The notes under the pieces are model-generated. The model was not told the origin of the DNA and did no database searches. It saw only the letters and a program-made list of their open reading frames with translations. Source: Lingula anatina (lineage: Eukaryota; Brachiopoda; Lingulata; Lingulida; Lingulidae). Taken from it: DNA of 64,000 bases. The DNA lies in contig NW_019774748.1 of NCBI RefSeq assembly GCF_001039355.2, positions 144,454 through 208,453 on the forward strand, written 5' to 3'. The translations under genes were made by a program, and so were the position numbers. Shown piece after piece: positions 20,466 through 39,403 of the stretch (position 1 is the first letter of the stretch; the number at the start of each line of letters is the position of its first letter).

Positions 20466-21029
20466 ATGTACAGTCTTGAAAAGTTACTTTTTAAAGGCAC
20501 TAGTGGTTCATTCCGACAGCAAGACGGTTCGCGTACCGTATTTTCTGAAACATTTTCGCTGCATTCTCTGTATTGCAGTAGATGTGTCAGACGCATTTCT
20601 CATCCATGTCACGTGACCTCCGTTAATTTACATTGTAAACATGGAGCCCAGTCAGTTGTCGTCGGAAATGGTGATTATGTGGAAAATATTCATGACAACA
20701 TAAGAGGTTCATTGGATTCTCTGCAGATAGTATTAAAAGATTGGCCCAGGAAAGGTAAAACCGATATTGGGGTTGAACATATTTCCGAATTTGTTATAAA
20801 CGGACTATGTACTATTGGACACTTGTTGCGGCTTTCTCTTAATGGCAGCCTGGAGCTTGGAGTGGACGGTAGTGGACATCAAGATAAACGTTATAAAGCC
20901 TATAAAGCCAGTGTTGCTTCTTTTTTTAAAAACAAAAACACGGTATTCAATAGCTTCGTAGCGGACACTGAGTTCAGTTGTGTGTCCTCTGCTCCTTCTT
21001 ACATGTATGTCTTAGAAATTACGTGGTAA
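20466..21029 (+). other. Unrecognised 187-codon open frame upstream of BMAL
   Basis: It opens with ATG directly after a pyrimidine-rich CCCACAG and remains open for 187 codons. The allelic copy at 25781-26344 has one residue change. I recognise no domain. It cannot be spliced in frame to the first BMAL coding exon through the GTAAAA donor near 20755. It may be a real small gene, part of a BMAL 5' leader, or chance; the allelic copy adds little evidence. Confidence 0.25.
20608..20617. promoter_or_regulatory. Palindromic E-box GTCACGTGAC upstream of BMAL
   Basis: A perfect CACGTG core in a 10-bp palindrome lies ~1.8 kb before the BMAL start codon and is conserved in the allelic copy at 25923-25932. 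CACGTG is the site bound by CLOCK:BMAL and by USF/MITF-type factors. Use here is inferred from position only. Confidence 0.35.
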
Positions 21030-21533
21030 ATGAGCCCATTTTAGACCAGTTCTAGGCAGTTAAGATATTAAGTATCAGACTAGATAAATAACATGCCTCT
21101 TGCACTCCTGGGGTGCTGCAGGTAGATTTTAGAGTCGATAGAAGCACCAGCAAAAATTATTGATCTCCGAATATGCAAGCATATCCATGAAATCGCATGA
21201 CAAGATAGGGATACAGGAAGGTGGCTTGTCATTTAAAAAAAGCTTGCCTCATGCCCTGTCAGATCTGCATTATTGTATCCTAGTACTCTGCTTGTGTTTG
21301 GTAGGCTTTTACTTAAACTGGACAGAAATGTGAAAATTTTGATTTGTCTTGTGCATAATGTAGCTGTTCTTCTCACAGCCAGATTAACTGTTTTGCCTCA
21401 GTTCTAGGTGTAGATTGCAAACGAGCAAAAATGGCAAATTGGAGCTAAAATGTATCCTGTGTCTTTGACGTATTTTATATAATTTCATATATATTTTTCT
21501 CAAATCTGGAGATGTTCTAGCACAAAAATTAAT

Positions 21534-21603
21534 GCGTTGGCACTCTTATATGGTTTCTTAACAGCAGTACATATCAGAACCCATATAAAAGAGTGCTAAC
21601 GCG
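21534..21603. repeat. Stem-loop inverted repeat upstream of BMAL
   Basis: Arms 21534-21558 and 21576-21603 pair almost throughout (GCGTTGGCACTCTTATATGG against CCATATAAAAGAGTGCTAAC), with a ~17-base loop. The allelic copy is 26866-26935. It is possibly an old MITE or a structured leader. Confidence 0.55.
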
Positions 21604-22374
21604 TGACTTTTCATGCAAGAGAGATGCCTACAGGGCACTGAATTTCCACCTGCAGCTTGGTTTTATCATTCAATTAGGTTCTCTTAGCAACTTGGTGAAC
21701 CAATAGGTAAACCAAAAGTTGCACAGCTGAACATTTATTAATAACCCTTATCACATAGTGCACTGTAAGAAAAAGCTTAATTATACTACTGGAAAAAACA
21801 AGAAGATGTGTAGAACTAGCAAAGAACTGTACTCAGAATAATGGCCATACATTAAAACCTTATTGTGGAAACATTGTGGCTGTTTTCATTCAGGATAATT
21901 GGCAACAATTTATTTAGACACATTCTTTTTGAACTTGTGCTCATTAACCATGTAAAGATATCTTCCCCCACAGTGGATTGAAATATCCACACATTCCCCT
22001 ACCCTAGCTCTAGATACAGATCCTGTACTTTGTGGTTTTACCTATAGATCGAGGTAAGTGATGGAAAAAAATCTATCCATCATCACCATATTGCATCCAC
22101 AAATCCTGGCATCAAACCTACCAATGATAGCTTTATTTGTGAACTTGTTAAGTTTTAACATTATCTCAACAGGCTCCAACTTTAGCTGCAACAAAGTCGG
22201 TGAAAATTAACATCCATATAGGCCAGGGACAGAGAACTTCTCCCAGATGATCTTCTCTTTCTCCTGAAGAGAATCAAATGTATTAAGTTCTGGTCACTGT
22301 TTAAGATTCTGTAGCTTTTAGATGCATCAATGCAATCTTATATGTTCATAATGAACCTGCCAATGTTTCAGATC

Positions 22375-23101
22375 ATGGAGAGAAAAGACTCCCCAGGAGA
22401 GACATTTTCAGGAAAGCGTAAGGTGTCTTCAGTTATAAGGTAACATTACATGTGATATACAAAATATAATTCTGTTGTATTAGTTTGCTAGTAGGTACCT
22501 AATTTATTAATATTCCTTTGGTTTGTAGTTGAAAACTAATGATATGCATAACATACATGTACTAGTACATTAATCCCATGTATTCAATCATGTTGTCATA
22601 GAAAAAATCCCTAAATATATACATACTAGTAATACTATTTGCTATAAAACTGTCGAAAATTCCACAATGATTAGACTTGTTTGTTTCCTGTCATTTGTGT
22701 CATGATTTAAAAGTAGAACTATGAGTAAACTGAATATAAGTTGGTATGGCAAGCAGTATTTTGTTTATTCCCTTGACAGCTATGATAGTGATCTAGAAGA
22801 TGATGGAAAATATGCAAGGACTGATGGCAATGGCGACAGGAAACGCTTTAGGTAAATACAGTTATGTGGGGTATTATTGATTTCAGAAGTAGAACACAAT
22901 TTAAAAACTTTTAAAGTGTCTTATTTATCATCTAAAATGTATGATTAGATAAGCTACTTGTTTCAATACTGATAGTTCAGTTTATATTAATTGAATTCCT
23001 ATGAAGCTGTGTAAAATACGGTTTACTCGATATAAATATAGCAAATGAATTTTCAGCCGGTCATCATCCATTACTTCTCAAGGCACCTCCGTGCAGACGC
23101 A
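22375..23101 (+). pseudogene. Orphan second copy of the first three BMAL coding exons
   Basis: Exons 22375-22439, 22780-22851 and 23057-23101 have the same lengths and phases as 27707-27771, 28113-28184 and 28390-28434. The sequence then runs into the N at 23450 before the bHLH exon. This is the same gene start seen on the other haplotype rather than a separate gene. Encoded text begins MERKDSPGETFSGKRK. Confidence 0.8.
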
Positions 23102-23449
23102 GTAAGTGCAAAATCAACTACTGAAATTGGGATTTTATATATGTGCATAAGAGGTTCAAGTGTGTGTGTGCATGTGTGTACTGTTTGAATAATTTTAAGA
23201 ATGTGTTGGTTTTGCATCCTTTTTGTTTAAAATTATTTTCATTTTGTGTGTGTGTGTACCTATGTTTGTGTGTGAGAGAGTTTTTGTTTTATAAATGCTG
23301 TTTATATAATTCTGAAAATGTCATGTATCAGCTAGCTTTTGCATCCTTTTTCCATTCATCATGATTAATTTCAATTTTATGTGCATGGCTTAATTAGAGT
23401 ATTATTTGCATATTTTTCCTAAATGCTTATAATTCTGTTCAGGAAAACA

Positions 23450-23450
23450 N
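23450..23450. other. Assembly join (single N)
   Basis: A single N separates a sequence matching 28784 on its left from one matching 18381 on its right, so the two flanking contigs overlap by ~5 kb. Confidence 0.9.
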
Positions 23451-23985
23451 TGCTGTCTTCTGTGAAAGAGGTCATTAATTTAAGTAGAAAACCACTGGTT
23501 TAGTATGTGCATGCAAATTGTCCGCATTACATTTTCATAAATTAAAACTGTGTCGGATGCTAACATGTTTGTGTTCTTGGGCGAATAAAGCTTTTCATTC
23601 GTCCAAGATATGTTGCAGGCAAGATCTGAAGTGGCCCAGGCCGAGATTCTGATCTTGCTTGCGCCATATAGGCCTAAACAACGCTTAAAAGACACATGTC
23701 TTGATATTTGCATATTCATACTTTATTTCCTGTTTGTTTGATTTAAATAATAAATAATGTGTCATTTTGCTTTAAACTAATAGCAAATATTGTCTTTTGA
23801 CCCGAATAATGTAGAATATGTTGGATGTAGTTATTAGCATTGTATGATTGTGTTATTGTTAAAACACCTGAAACACATGTTTTCCTTGGGCGGGTTTTTA
23901 ACTATATGAATTTTAATTTGCCTGAATTTGAATAAGTATGGAATTTCGTACATGCCTGAATGCATGGAATCATGGAACGACACTT

Positions 23986-24210
23986 ACACCCCATTTCCAT
24001 AGATTTTTAGATCGATCTATCCCTGTGGGAAGTCTCACTAGATTACTGTCAGCTTGGCCGGCTTAAGCGTCTGTCCCGCCTACTAAAAGCTGTAAGGGGG
24101 TAATTAACTATGGTGCCCGCTCGGCTGACTGCAATTTAGCGTGAACCCCCAGGGAGTTAGGTCGATCTAAATCTTAATCTTTAGATCGACCTAAATCTCT
24201 GGGAAAGCAG
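23986..24210. mobile_element. MITE-like insertion with GATCGATCTA subterminal inverted repeats
   Basis: The left end CACCCCATTTCCATAGATTT and right end AAATCTCTGGGAAAGCAG are imperfect inverted repeats, and TTTTTAGATCGATCTA is mirrored by TTTAGATCGACCTAAAT. Comparison with unit 1, where CACTTA is followed directly by GGCCTACAAG, shows an empty site. Confidence 0.65.
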
Positions 24211-24244
24211 CCTACAAGTGACAATGCGAACAACATTCACACAA

Positions 24245-24311
<67 letters not shown>

Positions 24312-25780
24312 CTTCACTGGTTTAAGATTTTACGCTGTTATTGTTATGGCCAGTATAGTTTGCGCTCAGTACATGCATAACTTCTTGATATAGTGTGGTT
24401 TAGTATAATTATCACAGATGTTATTTATTCTTATCCTTATCCTTATAAAGTCACACTTTTAGATGAACTTTGTTCGTAAATAATATGCACAACTTATAAC
24501 CTAAAACAAGCACGAACATAATAGGATAATAGGAAGGTCTGTAATGTGTATTTCAATAGTTCAATATGATAGGAATGAAATATCTTTGAACAGCGGGGCA
24601 TGACTAGTTGAATTCCTTGCATTATCTTCGGCTCTATTTATAAATGAATAACAGTCACGCTTTTCACATTGCGAGTTGGAACAAAAGTAAGTCTTTAGGT
24701 GCGTACTGTCAGTCATTTCTGTAGAAGTAGCATAGAACGAAATGCATCAGCTTGGCTTATTTATTGGCTAGTGTGCAACAAGTAGACATATTATACATCA
24801 AGAACACTCTTGTATACATGTATAAACAGACAATCTATTTATGCATATGTTTTAGACACTATATGGAAGGAAAATAAGCCAACAAAATATTAAGTTTTCT
24901 TTACTGAATAAATACAAATTGCTCATTCATTTATTCCAGGAATAACACACGTACTAAACAATGGGATCATAAGTATAGGGCCTACACTAAATATTACTGT
25001 ATTTTCTAATAATGATGATAATAAACTGAGATGTATTTTCATCAGAAATAGGAGAGGGGGGTGTATTTTCATCAGAAATAGGAGAGGGGGGTGCAAATGT
25101 TTGAAGTAAGCAACTTTCACATATACAAATAAAAGATGTTTAGTCTAATGCCTTTGTTATTTTTTCTTCAATATTTTCGTGTGTAATATGCTCATAGATA
25201 TTATATTCAACTAGAAATAAGAATAAAAACAGGTCGAGCAGCAAGAAAGGAATTCTGCCACCCCTAATTTATGAAACTATTCGGAATAAATATTTACAAA
25301 ATCAACAGCAACAAAAACAAAAACGCAACGCTTTGTACATAACGACCTTACTAGTCTTCGAAATCGCCAGCGGCGGGACACGACAAAGGTCAAACTCTTA
25401 TTGGAAAAATAAAATCATTCGCACTTTTAAGGTGCAGTATAACATCCCTCCTTTTTTCTTAAAAATTACTACGTTTGAAGGGCATTTACCATATCCAAAA
25501 GATTAGGCATGATTGAAAACTAACCGCCACATACCAAAGGTAAGATTCAGAACACCTTCGTGTAGTTTCTTCCATCCATTTCACAACACTTTTGATTCCT
25601 ATGATAGATTAGGCAATCAGTTGCCCGCAAGAACTGCCCTAATCTTCAAAAACAATAGCAATATAGCATTAAGAATTACTGTTCTTTCTAGCAAGTGGCA
25701 AACAGAGAGTGTAACATTTTTTACTTTTTCATTCTTAATATCTGTTACTGCCTTCCCCTCACCCCCTCCCTCCCACAGCA

Positions 25781-26344
25781 ATGTACAGTCTTGAAAAGTT
25801 ACTTTTTAAAGGCACTAGTGGTTCATTCCGACAGCAAGACGGTTCGCGTACCGTATTTTCTGAAACATTTTCGCTGCATTCTCTGTATTGCAGTAGATGT
25901 GTCAGACGCATTTCTCATCCATGTCACGTGACCTCCGTTAATTTACATTGTAAACATGGAGCCCAGTCAGTTGTCGTCGGAAATGGTGATTATGTGGAAA
26001 ATATTCATGACAACATAAGAGGTTCATTGGATTCTCTGCAGATAGTATTAAAAGATTGGCCCAGGAAAGGTAAAACCGATATTGGGGTTGAACATATTTC
26101 CGAATTTGTTATAAACGGACTATGTACTATTGGACACTTGTTGCGGCTTTCTCTTAATGGCAGCCTGGAGCTTGGAGTGGACGGTAGTGGACATCAAGAT
26201 AAACGTTATAAAGCCTATAAAGCCAGTGTTGCTTCTTTTTTAAAAAACAAAAACACGGTATTCAATAGCTTCGTAGCGGACACTGAGTTCAGTTGTGTGT
26301 CCTCTGCTCCTTCTTACATGTATGTCTTAGAAATTACGTGGTAA
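25781..26344 (+). other. Allelic copy of the unrecognised 187-codon open frame
   Basis: Same frame and length as 20466-21029 with one Phe to Leu change. The same caution applies: no domain, and no clear splice link to BMAL. Confidence 0.25.
25923..25932. promoter_or_regulatory. Palindromic E-box GTCACGTGAC (second haplotype)
   Basis: Allelic counterpart of 20608-20617, ~1.8 kb upstream of the BMAL start used in the complete gene. Confidence 0.35.
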
Positions 26345-26865
26345 ATGAGCCCATTTTTAGACCAGTTATAGGCAGTTAAGATATTAAGTATCAGACTAAA
26401 TAACATGCCTCTTGTACTCCTATTTATGTTTGGGGTGCTGCAGGTAGATTTTAGAGTCGATAGAAGCACCAGCAAAAATTATTGATCTCCGAATATGCAA
26501 GCATATCCATGAAATCGCATGACGTGATAGGGATACAGGGAGGTGGCACTCTGCATGTCATTTAAAAAAAGCTTGTTGCCTCATGCCCTGTCAGATCTGC
26601 GTTATTGTATCCTAGTACTCTGCTTGTGTTTGGTAGGCTTTTACTTAAACTGGATAGAAATGTGAAAATTTTGATTTGTCTTGTGCATAATGTAGCTGTT
26701 TTTCTCACAGCCTGATAAACTGTTTTGCCTCAGTTCTAGGTGTAGATTGCAAACGAGCAAAAATGGCAAATTGGAGCTAAAATGTATCCTGTATCTTTGA
26801 CATATATTATATAATTTCATATATATTTTTCTCACATCTGGAGAGGTTCTAGCACAAAAATTAAT

Positions 26866-26935
26866 GCGTTAGCACTCTTATATGGTTTCTTAACAGCAGT
26901 ACATATCAGAACCCATATAAAAGAGTGCTAACGCG
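26866..26935. repeat. Stem-loop inverted repeat (second haplotype)
   Basis: Counterpart of 21534-21603. One base differs (GTTAGCAC for GTTGGCAC), which turns a G.T wobble in the stem into an A.T pair. Confidence 0.55.
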
Positions 26936-27706
26936 TGACTTTTCATGCAAGAGAGATGCCTACAGGGCACTGAATTTCCACCTGCAGCTTGGTTTTATCA
27001 TTCAATTAGGTTCTCTTAGCAACTTGGTGAACCAATAGGTAAACCAAAAGTTGCACAGCTGAACGTTTATTAATAACCCTTATCACATAGTGCACTGTAA
27101 GAAAAAGCTTAATTATACTACTGGAAAAAATAAGAAGATGTGTAGAACTAGCAAAGAACTGTACTCAGAATAATGGCCATACATTAAAACCTTATTGTGG
27201 AAACATTGTGGCTGTTTTCATTCAGGATAATTGGCAACAATTTATTTAGACACATTCTTTTTGAACTTGTGCTCATTAACCATGTAAAGATATCTTCCCC
27301 CACAGTGGATTGAAATATCCACACATTCCCCTACCCTAGCTCTAGATACAGATCCTGTACTTTGTGGTTTTACCTATAGATCGAGGTAAGTGATGGAAAA
27401 AAATCCATCCATCATCACCATATTGCATCCACAAATCCTGGCATCAAACCTACCAATGATAGCTTTATTTGTGAACTTGTTAAGTTTTAACATTATCCCA
27501 ACAGGCTCCAACTTTGGCTGCAACAAAGTCGGTGAAAATTAACATCCATATAGGCCAGGGACAGAGAACTTCTCCCAGATGATCTTCTCTTTCTCCTGAA
27601 GAGAAACAAATGTATTAAGTTCTGGTCACTGTTTAAGATTCTGTAGCTTTGAGATGCATCAATGCAATCTTATATGTTCATAATGAACCTGCCAATGTTT
27701 CAGATC

Positions 27707-35500
<7,794 letters not shown>

Positions 35501-35506
35501 GCACAG

Positions 35507-36576
35507 ACATGTTTTGGTGGCCCTGTAGGCCTCGGTTATTTACCATTCCCTAAACGAGTTGCCATAGTCACACCAGTTAGCACAACTCGAAGTCATGGAG
35601 ACCTTGTCCCCTTTATTTAGTAACCATGGCAACTGACCTTAGAAAATGTGAGATACCTCTGCATAATCACAAGTCCCTGTGAGTGTCAGTGCCTTACCAT
35701 GACCACTCCAAATGGAGTACAGCATTACTTTTGCTGGAAAGTCTTCTATGGTGAACCGTTTCTTTGTTTTCCTTTCGTTATAAAAGAGGTGCTGACAGTT
35801 TATGAGACTGTCTGTATATCAGCAAGTACTAATGTTTGCATACAACTTTTGTAGATTCTTCAGCTGCAGAATACTTTTCTAAAAATTATGTGCAATGTGA
35901 TGCTGAAGTTTTAACTTTATATTTTTACGAAAGAGGCATGCAACGTGTAGTTTTTAGACAGCTAAATTGTTGTCTTTGTAACAACGCTTTGTAACAGCTC
36001 ATTTACTGATTCTGCAAATGTTGTGAATGTAATGTTAAATTTGGTTTCAGTTAATTTGTTTAAAGTTGCCAAGTATGATGTATGATATAACTTTCTACAT
36101 TTTGACTGATGTTGCATTGTTAGACGTCATATATCCACATTTCAGGAAGAATAGGGTAGTTATAAATCCATGTTTTAGAATGATACAGCTCTAGTCAGTG
36201 GCTATCAATGATCATCATGTATGGTAATCGACTCATTCTTTTCAATGAGGAAAATTGTGATTTTTACAGATGCTGTATTTTTTCAGGTCATAAATTCTTA
36301 AAATTGAAACCTAGTGATAGGAACAAAACTGATAATCTGGCTACTATATAAGGAAAAAGTGCTGTAAATGCTAAAGATCAAAATTATTTGTAGTGATTCA
36401 AGAACTAAATATCTGAAAGATTGATAATTTTTCCTTATTGAAAAGATCAAGTCAGTACCGTAAATTTGTCTTGTATTTCACCTGCCTGCTCATTGAACTT
36501 TGGTAATAGCGGTTTACCCAAGTACTTGGTGTTACTACCCGCTGATCTTTACTGTTTATTTGTCTTTTTAGCTGTG
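35507..36576 (+). repeat. 1070-bp exact direct repeat, copy 1
   Basis: It starts 7 bases after the BMAL stop and is repeated as 36578-37647 after a single N, identical wherever I compared it. An unmerged contig-end overlap is far likelier than biology. Confidence 0.88.
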
Positions 36577-36577
36577 N
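36577..36577. other. Assembly join (single N)
   Basis: The left contig ends at a point equal to 37647, and the right contig restarts at a point equal to 35507. Confidence 0.9.
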
Positions 36578-37647
36578 ACATGTTTTGGTGGCCCTGTAGG
36601 CCTCGGTTATTTACCATTCCCTAAACGAGTTGCCATAGTCACACCAGTTAGCACAACTCGAAGTCATGGAGACCTTGTCCCCTTTATTTAGTAACCATGG
36701 CAACTGACCTTAGAAAATGTGAGATACCTCTGCATAATCACAAGTCCCTGTGAGTGTCAGTGCCTTACCATGACCACTCCAAATGGAGTACAGCATTACT
36801 TTTGCTGGAAAGTCTTCTATGGTGAACCGTTTCTTTGTTTTCCTTTCGTTATAAAAGAGGTGCTGACAGTTTATGAGACTGTCTGTATATCAGCAAGTAC
36901 TAATGTTTGCATACAACTTTTGTAGATTCTTCAGCTGCAGAATACTTTTCTAAAAATTATGTGCAATGTGATGCTGAAGTTTTAACTTTATATTTTTACG
37001 AAAGAGGCATGCAACGTGTAGTTTTTAGACAGCTAAATTGTTGTCTTTGTAACAACGCTTTGTAACAGCTCATTTACTGATTCTGCAAATGTTGTGAATG
37101 TAATGTTAAATTTGGTTTCAGTTAATTTGTTTAAAGTTGCCAAGTATGATGTATGATATAACTTTCTACATTTTGACTGATGTTGCATTGTTAGACGTCA
37201 TATATCCACATTTCAGGAAGAATAGGGTAGTTATAAATCCATGTTTTAGAATGATACAGCTCTAGTCAGTGGCTATCAATGATCATCATGTATGGTAATC
37301 GACTCATTCTTTTCAATGAGGAAAATTGTGATTTTTACAGATGCTGTATTTTTTCAGGTCATAAATTCTTAAAATTGAAACCTAGTGATAGGAACAAAAC
37401 TGATAATCTGGCTACTATATAAGGAAAAAGTGCTGTAAATGCTAAAGATCAAAATTATTTGTAGTGATTCAAGAACTAAATATCTGAAAGATTGATAATT
37501 TTTCCTTATTGAAAAGATCAAGTCAGTACCGTAAATTTGTCTTGTATTTCACCTGCCTGCTCATTGAACTTTGGTAATAGCGGTTTACCCAAGTACTTGG
37601 TGTTACTACCCGCTGATCTTTACTGTTTATTTGTCTTTTTAGCTGTG
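36578..37647 (+). repeat. 1070-bp exact direct repeat, copy 2
   Basis: Second copy of 35507-36576, probably the same BMAL 3' UTR read twice. The BMAL 3' UTR should be taken as one copy of this plus what follows. Confidence 0.88.
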
Positions 37648-38192
37648 GATCATTTTTAATGTATTATCTTTAATTTCTGAACATGTGTAGACATTAAAAG
37701 GGTATATGTAACTTAATAGACAGTGCACTTGTACCGTATACTGGTAGGTATGTATTGTGACCAAATGACTTTCACCCATCTGCTCAGCATTTAAATGATA
37801 AATAAGTGTTAGAACATTCCAGTTCTGGCAGAATTCTTTATTTACATGTTAGTGATAGTTGATGTATATACTCTGAAGTGAATTGCAATGTGTCTATATC
37901 TGCCAATTGGGGAAGTCCCGTAAGTGTGATCACAGCTGGGGACACATTTATCAAGGCTAAAGTTATAGCACAAAGATGTTGTTTTAATTTATTCTGTGAT
38001 TGTAAATACAATGTAACTTTTTATGCTGCATTTATAGTGAACTGTGTTGTGAAAGTAAAATTGTAATTTTTACCATTTATGTCCTGGGGGGAGGGGGTTT
38101 GTTATAACCATTAGATAATTAGAAAGTACAAGTGATTATGACAAAATAAGTAAACTGTGTTATGTCCTTTTTAACACAAAAAGGTTCAGTGA

Positions 38193-38509
38193 CAGGCCTA
38201 CCCAACTACCAGACTTGGCACTGAATGATCCAGAATTCACCGGTAGATTGGATCACACTACCCGTTTTCAAGGTGTGCGTCAGAACGCATTTCACAGTAT
38301 CATACCCTGAACAAATTTTGAGTGGTGATGCAACACTTTCCAACCCCACTGAGAATCATCACTATCACATCGCGTACTAGGCAAGAGCAGTGTCGCATCT
38401 GATATTTCGAAGTGCATACTAACGCACACCTTGAAAATGGTTAATGCGGTCCGATCTACCAGTGAGTTCAGGATCATTCGGTGCCGAGTCTGGTAGTTGG
38501 GTAGGCCTG
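38193..38509. mobile_element. MITE with ~85-bp terminal inverted repeats
   Basis: The element begins CAGGCCTACCCAACTACCAG and ends with the complement (CTGGTAGTTGGGTAGGCCTG). The match continues through GATCCAGAATTCACCGGTAG-type sequence to TTTTCAAGGTGTGCGT. The interior is non-coding. The flanks AGTGA and AGTCA may be a decayed target duplication. An allelic copy is at 54031-54342. Confidence 0.75.
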
Positions 38510-38702
38510 AGTCACATATACATGTAAATGGGCTTTCAAAGCCCTGAAGGGAATTTGCAGTGGTTTAATAAGCCATTGTACCAGAGTGTTATGGCAGTTT
38601 GCAAATGGCCTAGCATATCATCTCATGCCATATAAAAATGCCAATAGTTTGATTTATCAGTTGATCATACTGAAAATTTTGACAATATTGTACATCTCTT
38701 GC

Positions 38703-38708
38703 AATAAA
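38703..38708 (+). terminator. Possible distal BMAL polyadenylation signal
   Basis: AATAAA about 3.2 kb after the BMAL stop (2.1 kb once the duplicate is removed). The other haplotype reads AATGAA here. A further AATAAA ~40 bases downstream is present in both. Confidence 0.3.
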
Positions 38709-39403
38709 GCAAAGTGACGAATTTGTTGATCAAAACCATCGAAATAAATTATTTTGTCTGAGATTTTCAAATGTGGAAGGATACCTGGACCTTTTGCTTT
38801 AAGCACATTGTGTAAAACATACATTGCATGCGGTTAGAAACAATACATACTGTTTTCATGTACCACTAAGTGCCACCAGGATTTAAAAATTTTAGCTTAC
38901 TGTAATTGTCGATTAATTTTAATATATTAATTTAATATTTATACTGATATAAATCCACATTGCATGAATCTCTGTTTATCTGTTAAATAATAATTGTTTG
39001 CAAATATCCATATATGAAGGACAAATAAATATAAAGATTTGATGTAACACTGCTTTAATTTGGCTTTTGGAATGTGGTGACTAAATATTGCACATAATTC
39101 GGAGAAAGCAAAAAATCACAAAAACTACAAACAAATTGGAATCACTGCCTTAAAGTTCCTCTTAAAAATTTCCTGATACAATATTAAGACGCACATTGGC
39201 TGCATTTATTTAAAAGTTGTTACTGTATAAAACTTAAAAGGGATTCTTTGGTCATAATGGACAATTATAAATACTTCCTTAGCATCATACATAAAGTAAA
39301 AACAAAACAGAAATACAAAACCAAAAATTCTTGGTTCAACTTGTTACAAACATGGCTGCTGACAAGGAAGTAAGGTCCACCGCTACCAGCTTAAATTCTT
39401 GTT

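Larger units (their letters stand above)
18381..23449. repeat. Haplotype block A, first copy (matches 23451-28784)
   Basis: From TGCTGTCTTC (inside the copy 2 gene) to AGGAAAACA this ~5.07 kb is repeated after the N at 23450 as 23451-28784 with small differences. It contains the 3' end of the fucosyltransferase-like gene, the spacer and the first three coding exons of BMAL. An unmerged allelic contig end is the simplest explanation. Confidence 0.85.
35501..39403. other. BMAL 3' flank and spacer to the convergent JmjC gene
   Basis: It holds the BMAL 3' UTR, a 1.07-kb exact repeat around the N at 36577, a MITE and polyadenylation signals for both genes (AATAAA at 38703 on +; its complement TTTATT at 39205 for the minus-strand gene). 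No further coding exon was found. Confidence 0.6.

Noticed and set aside
22375-23101. A second, independent BMAL gene
   Set aside because: Only three exons exist before a single-N join, with the same introns and near-identical sequence. It is an allelic duplicate of the assembly.
23451-23502. A third fucosyltransferase-like gene
   Set aside because: Only the last ~50 coding bases are present, directly after the N. It is the allelic copy of gene copy 2.
35648-36925. Two identical 68-codon open frames downstream of BMAL
   Set aside because: They lie in the BMAL 3' UTR and are identical because the contig overlap is written twice.
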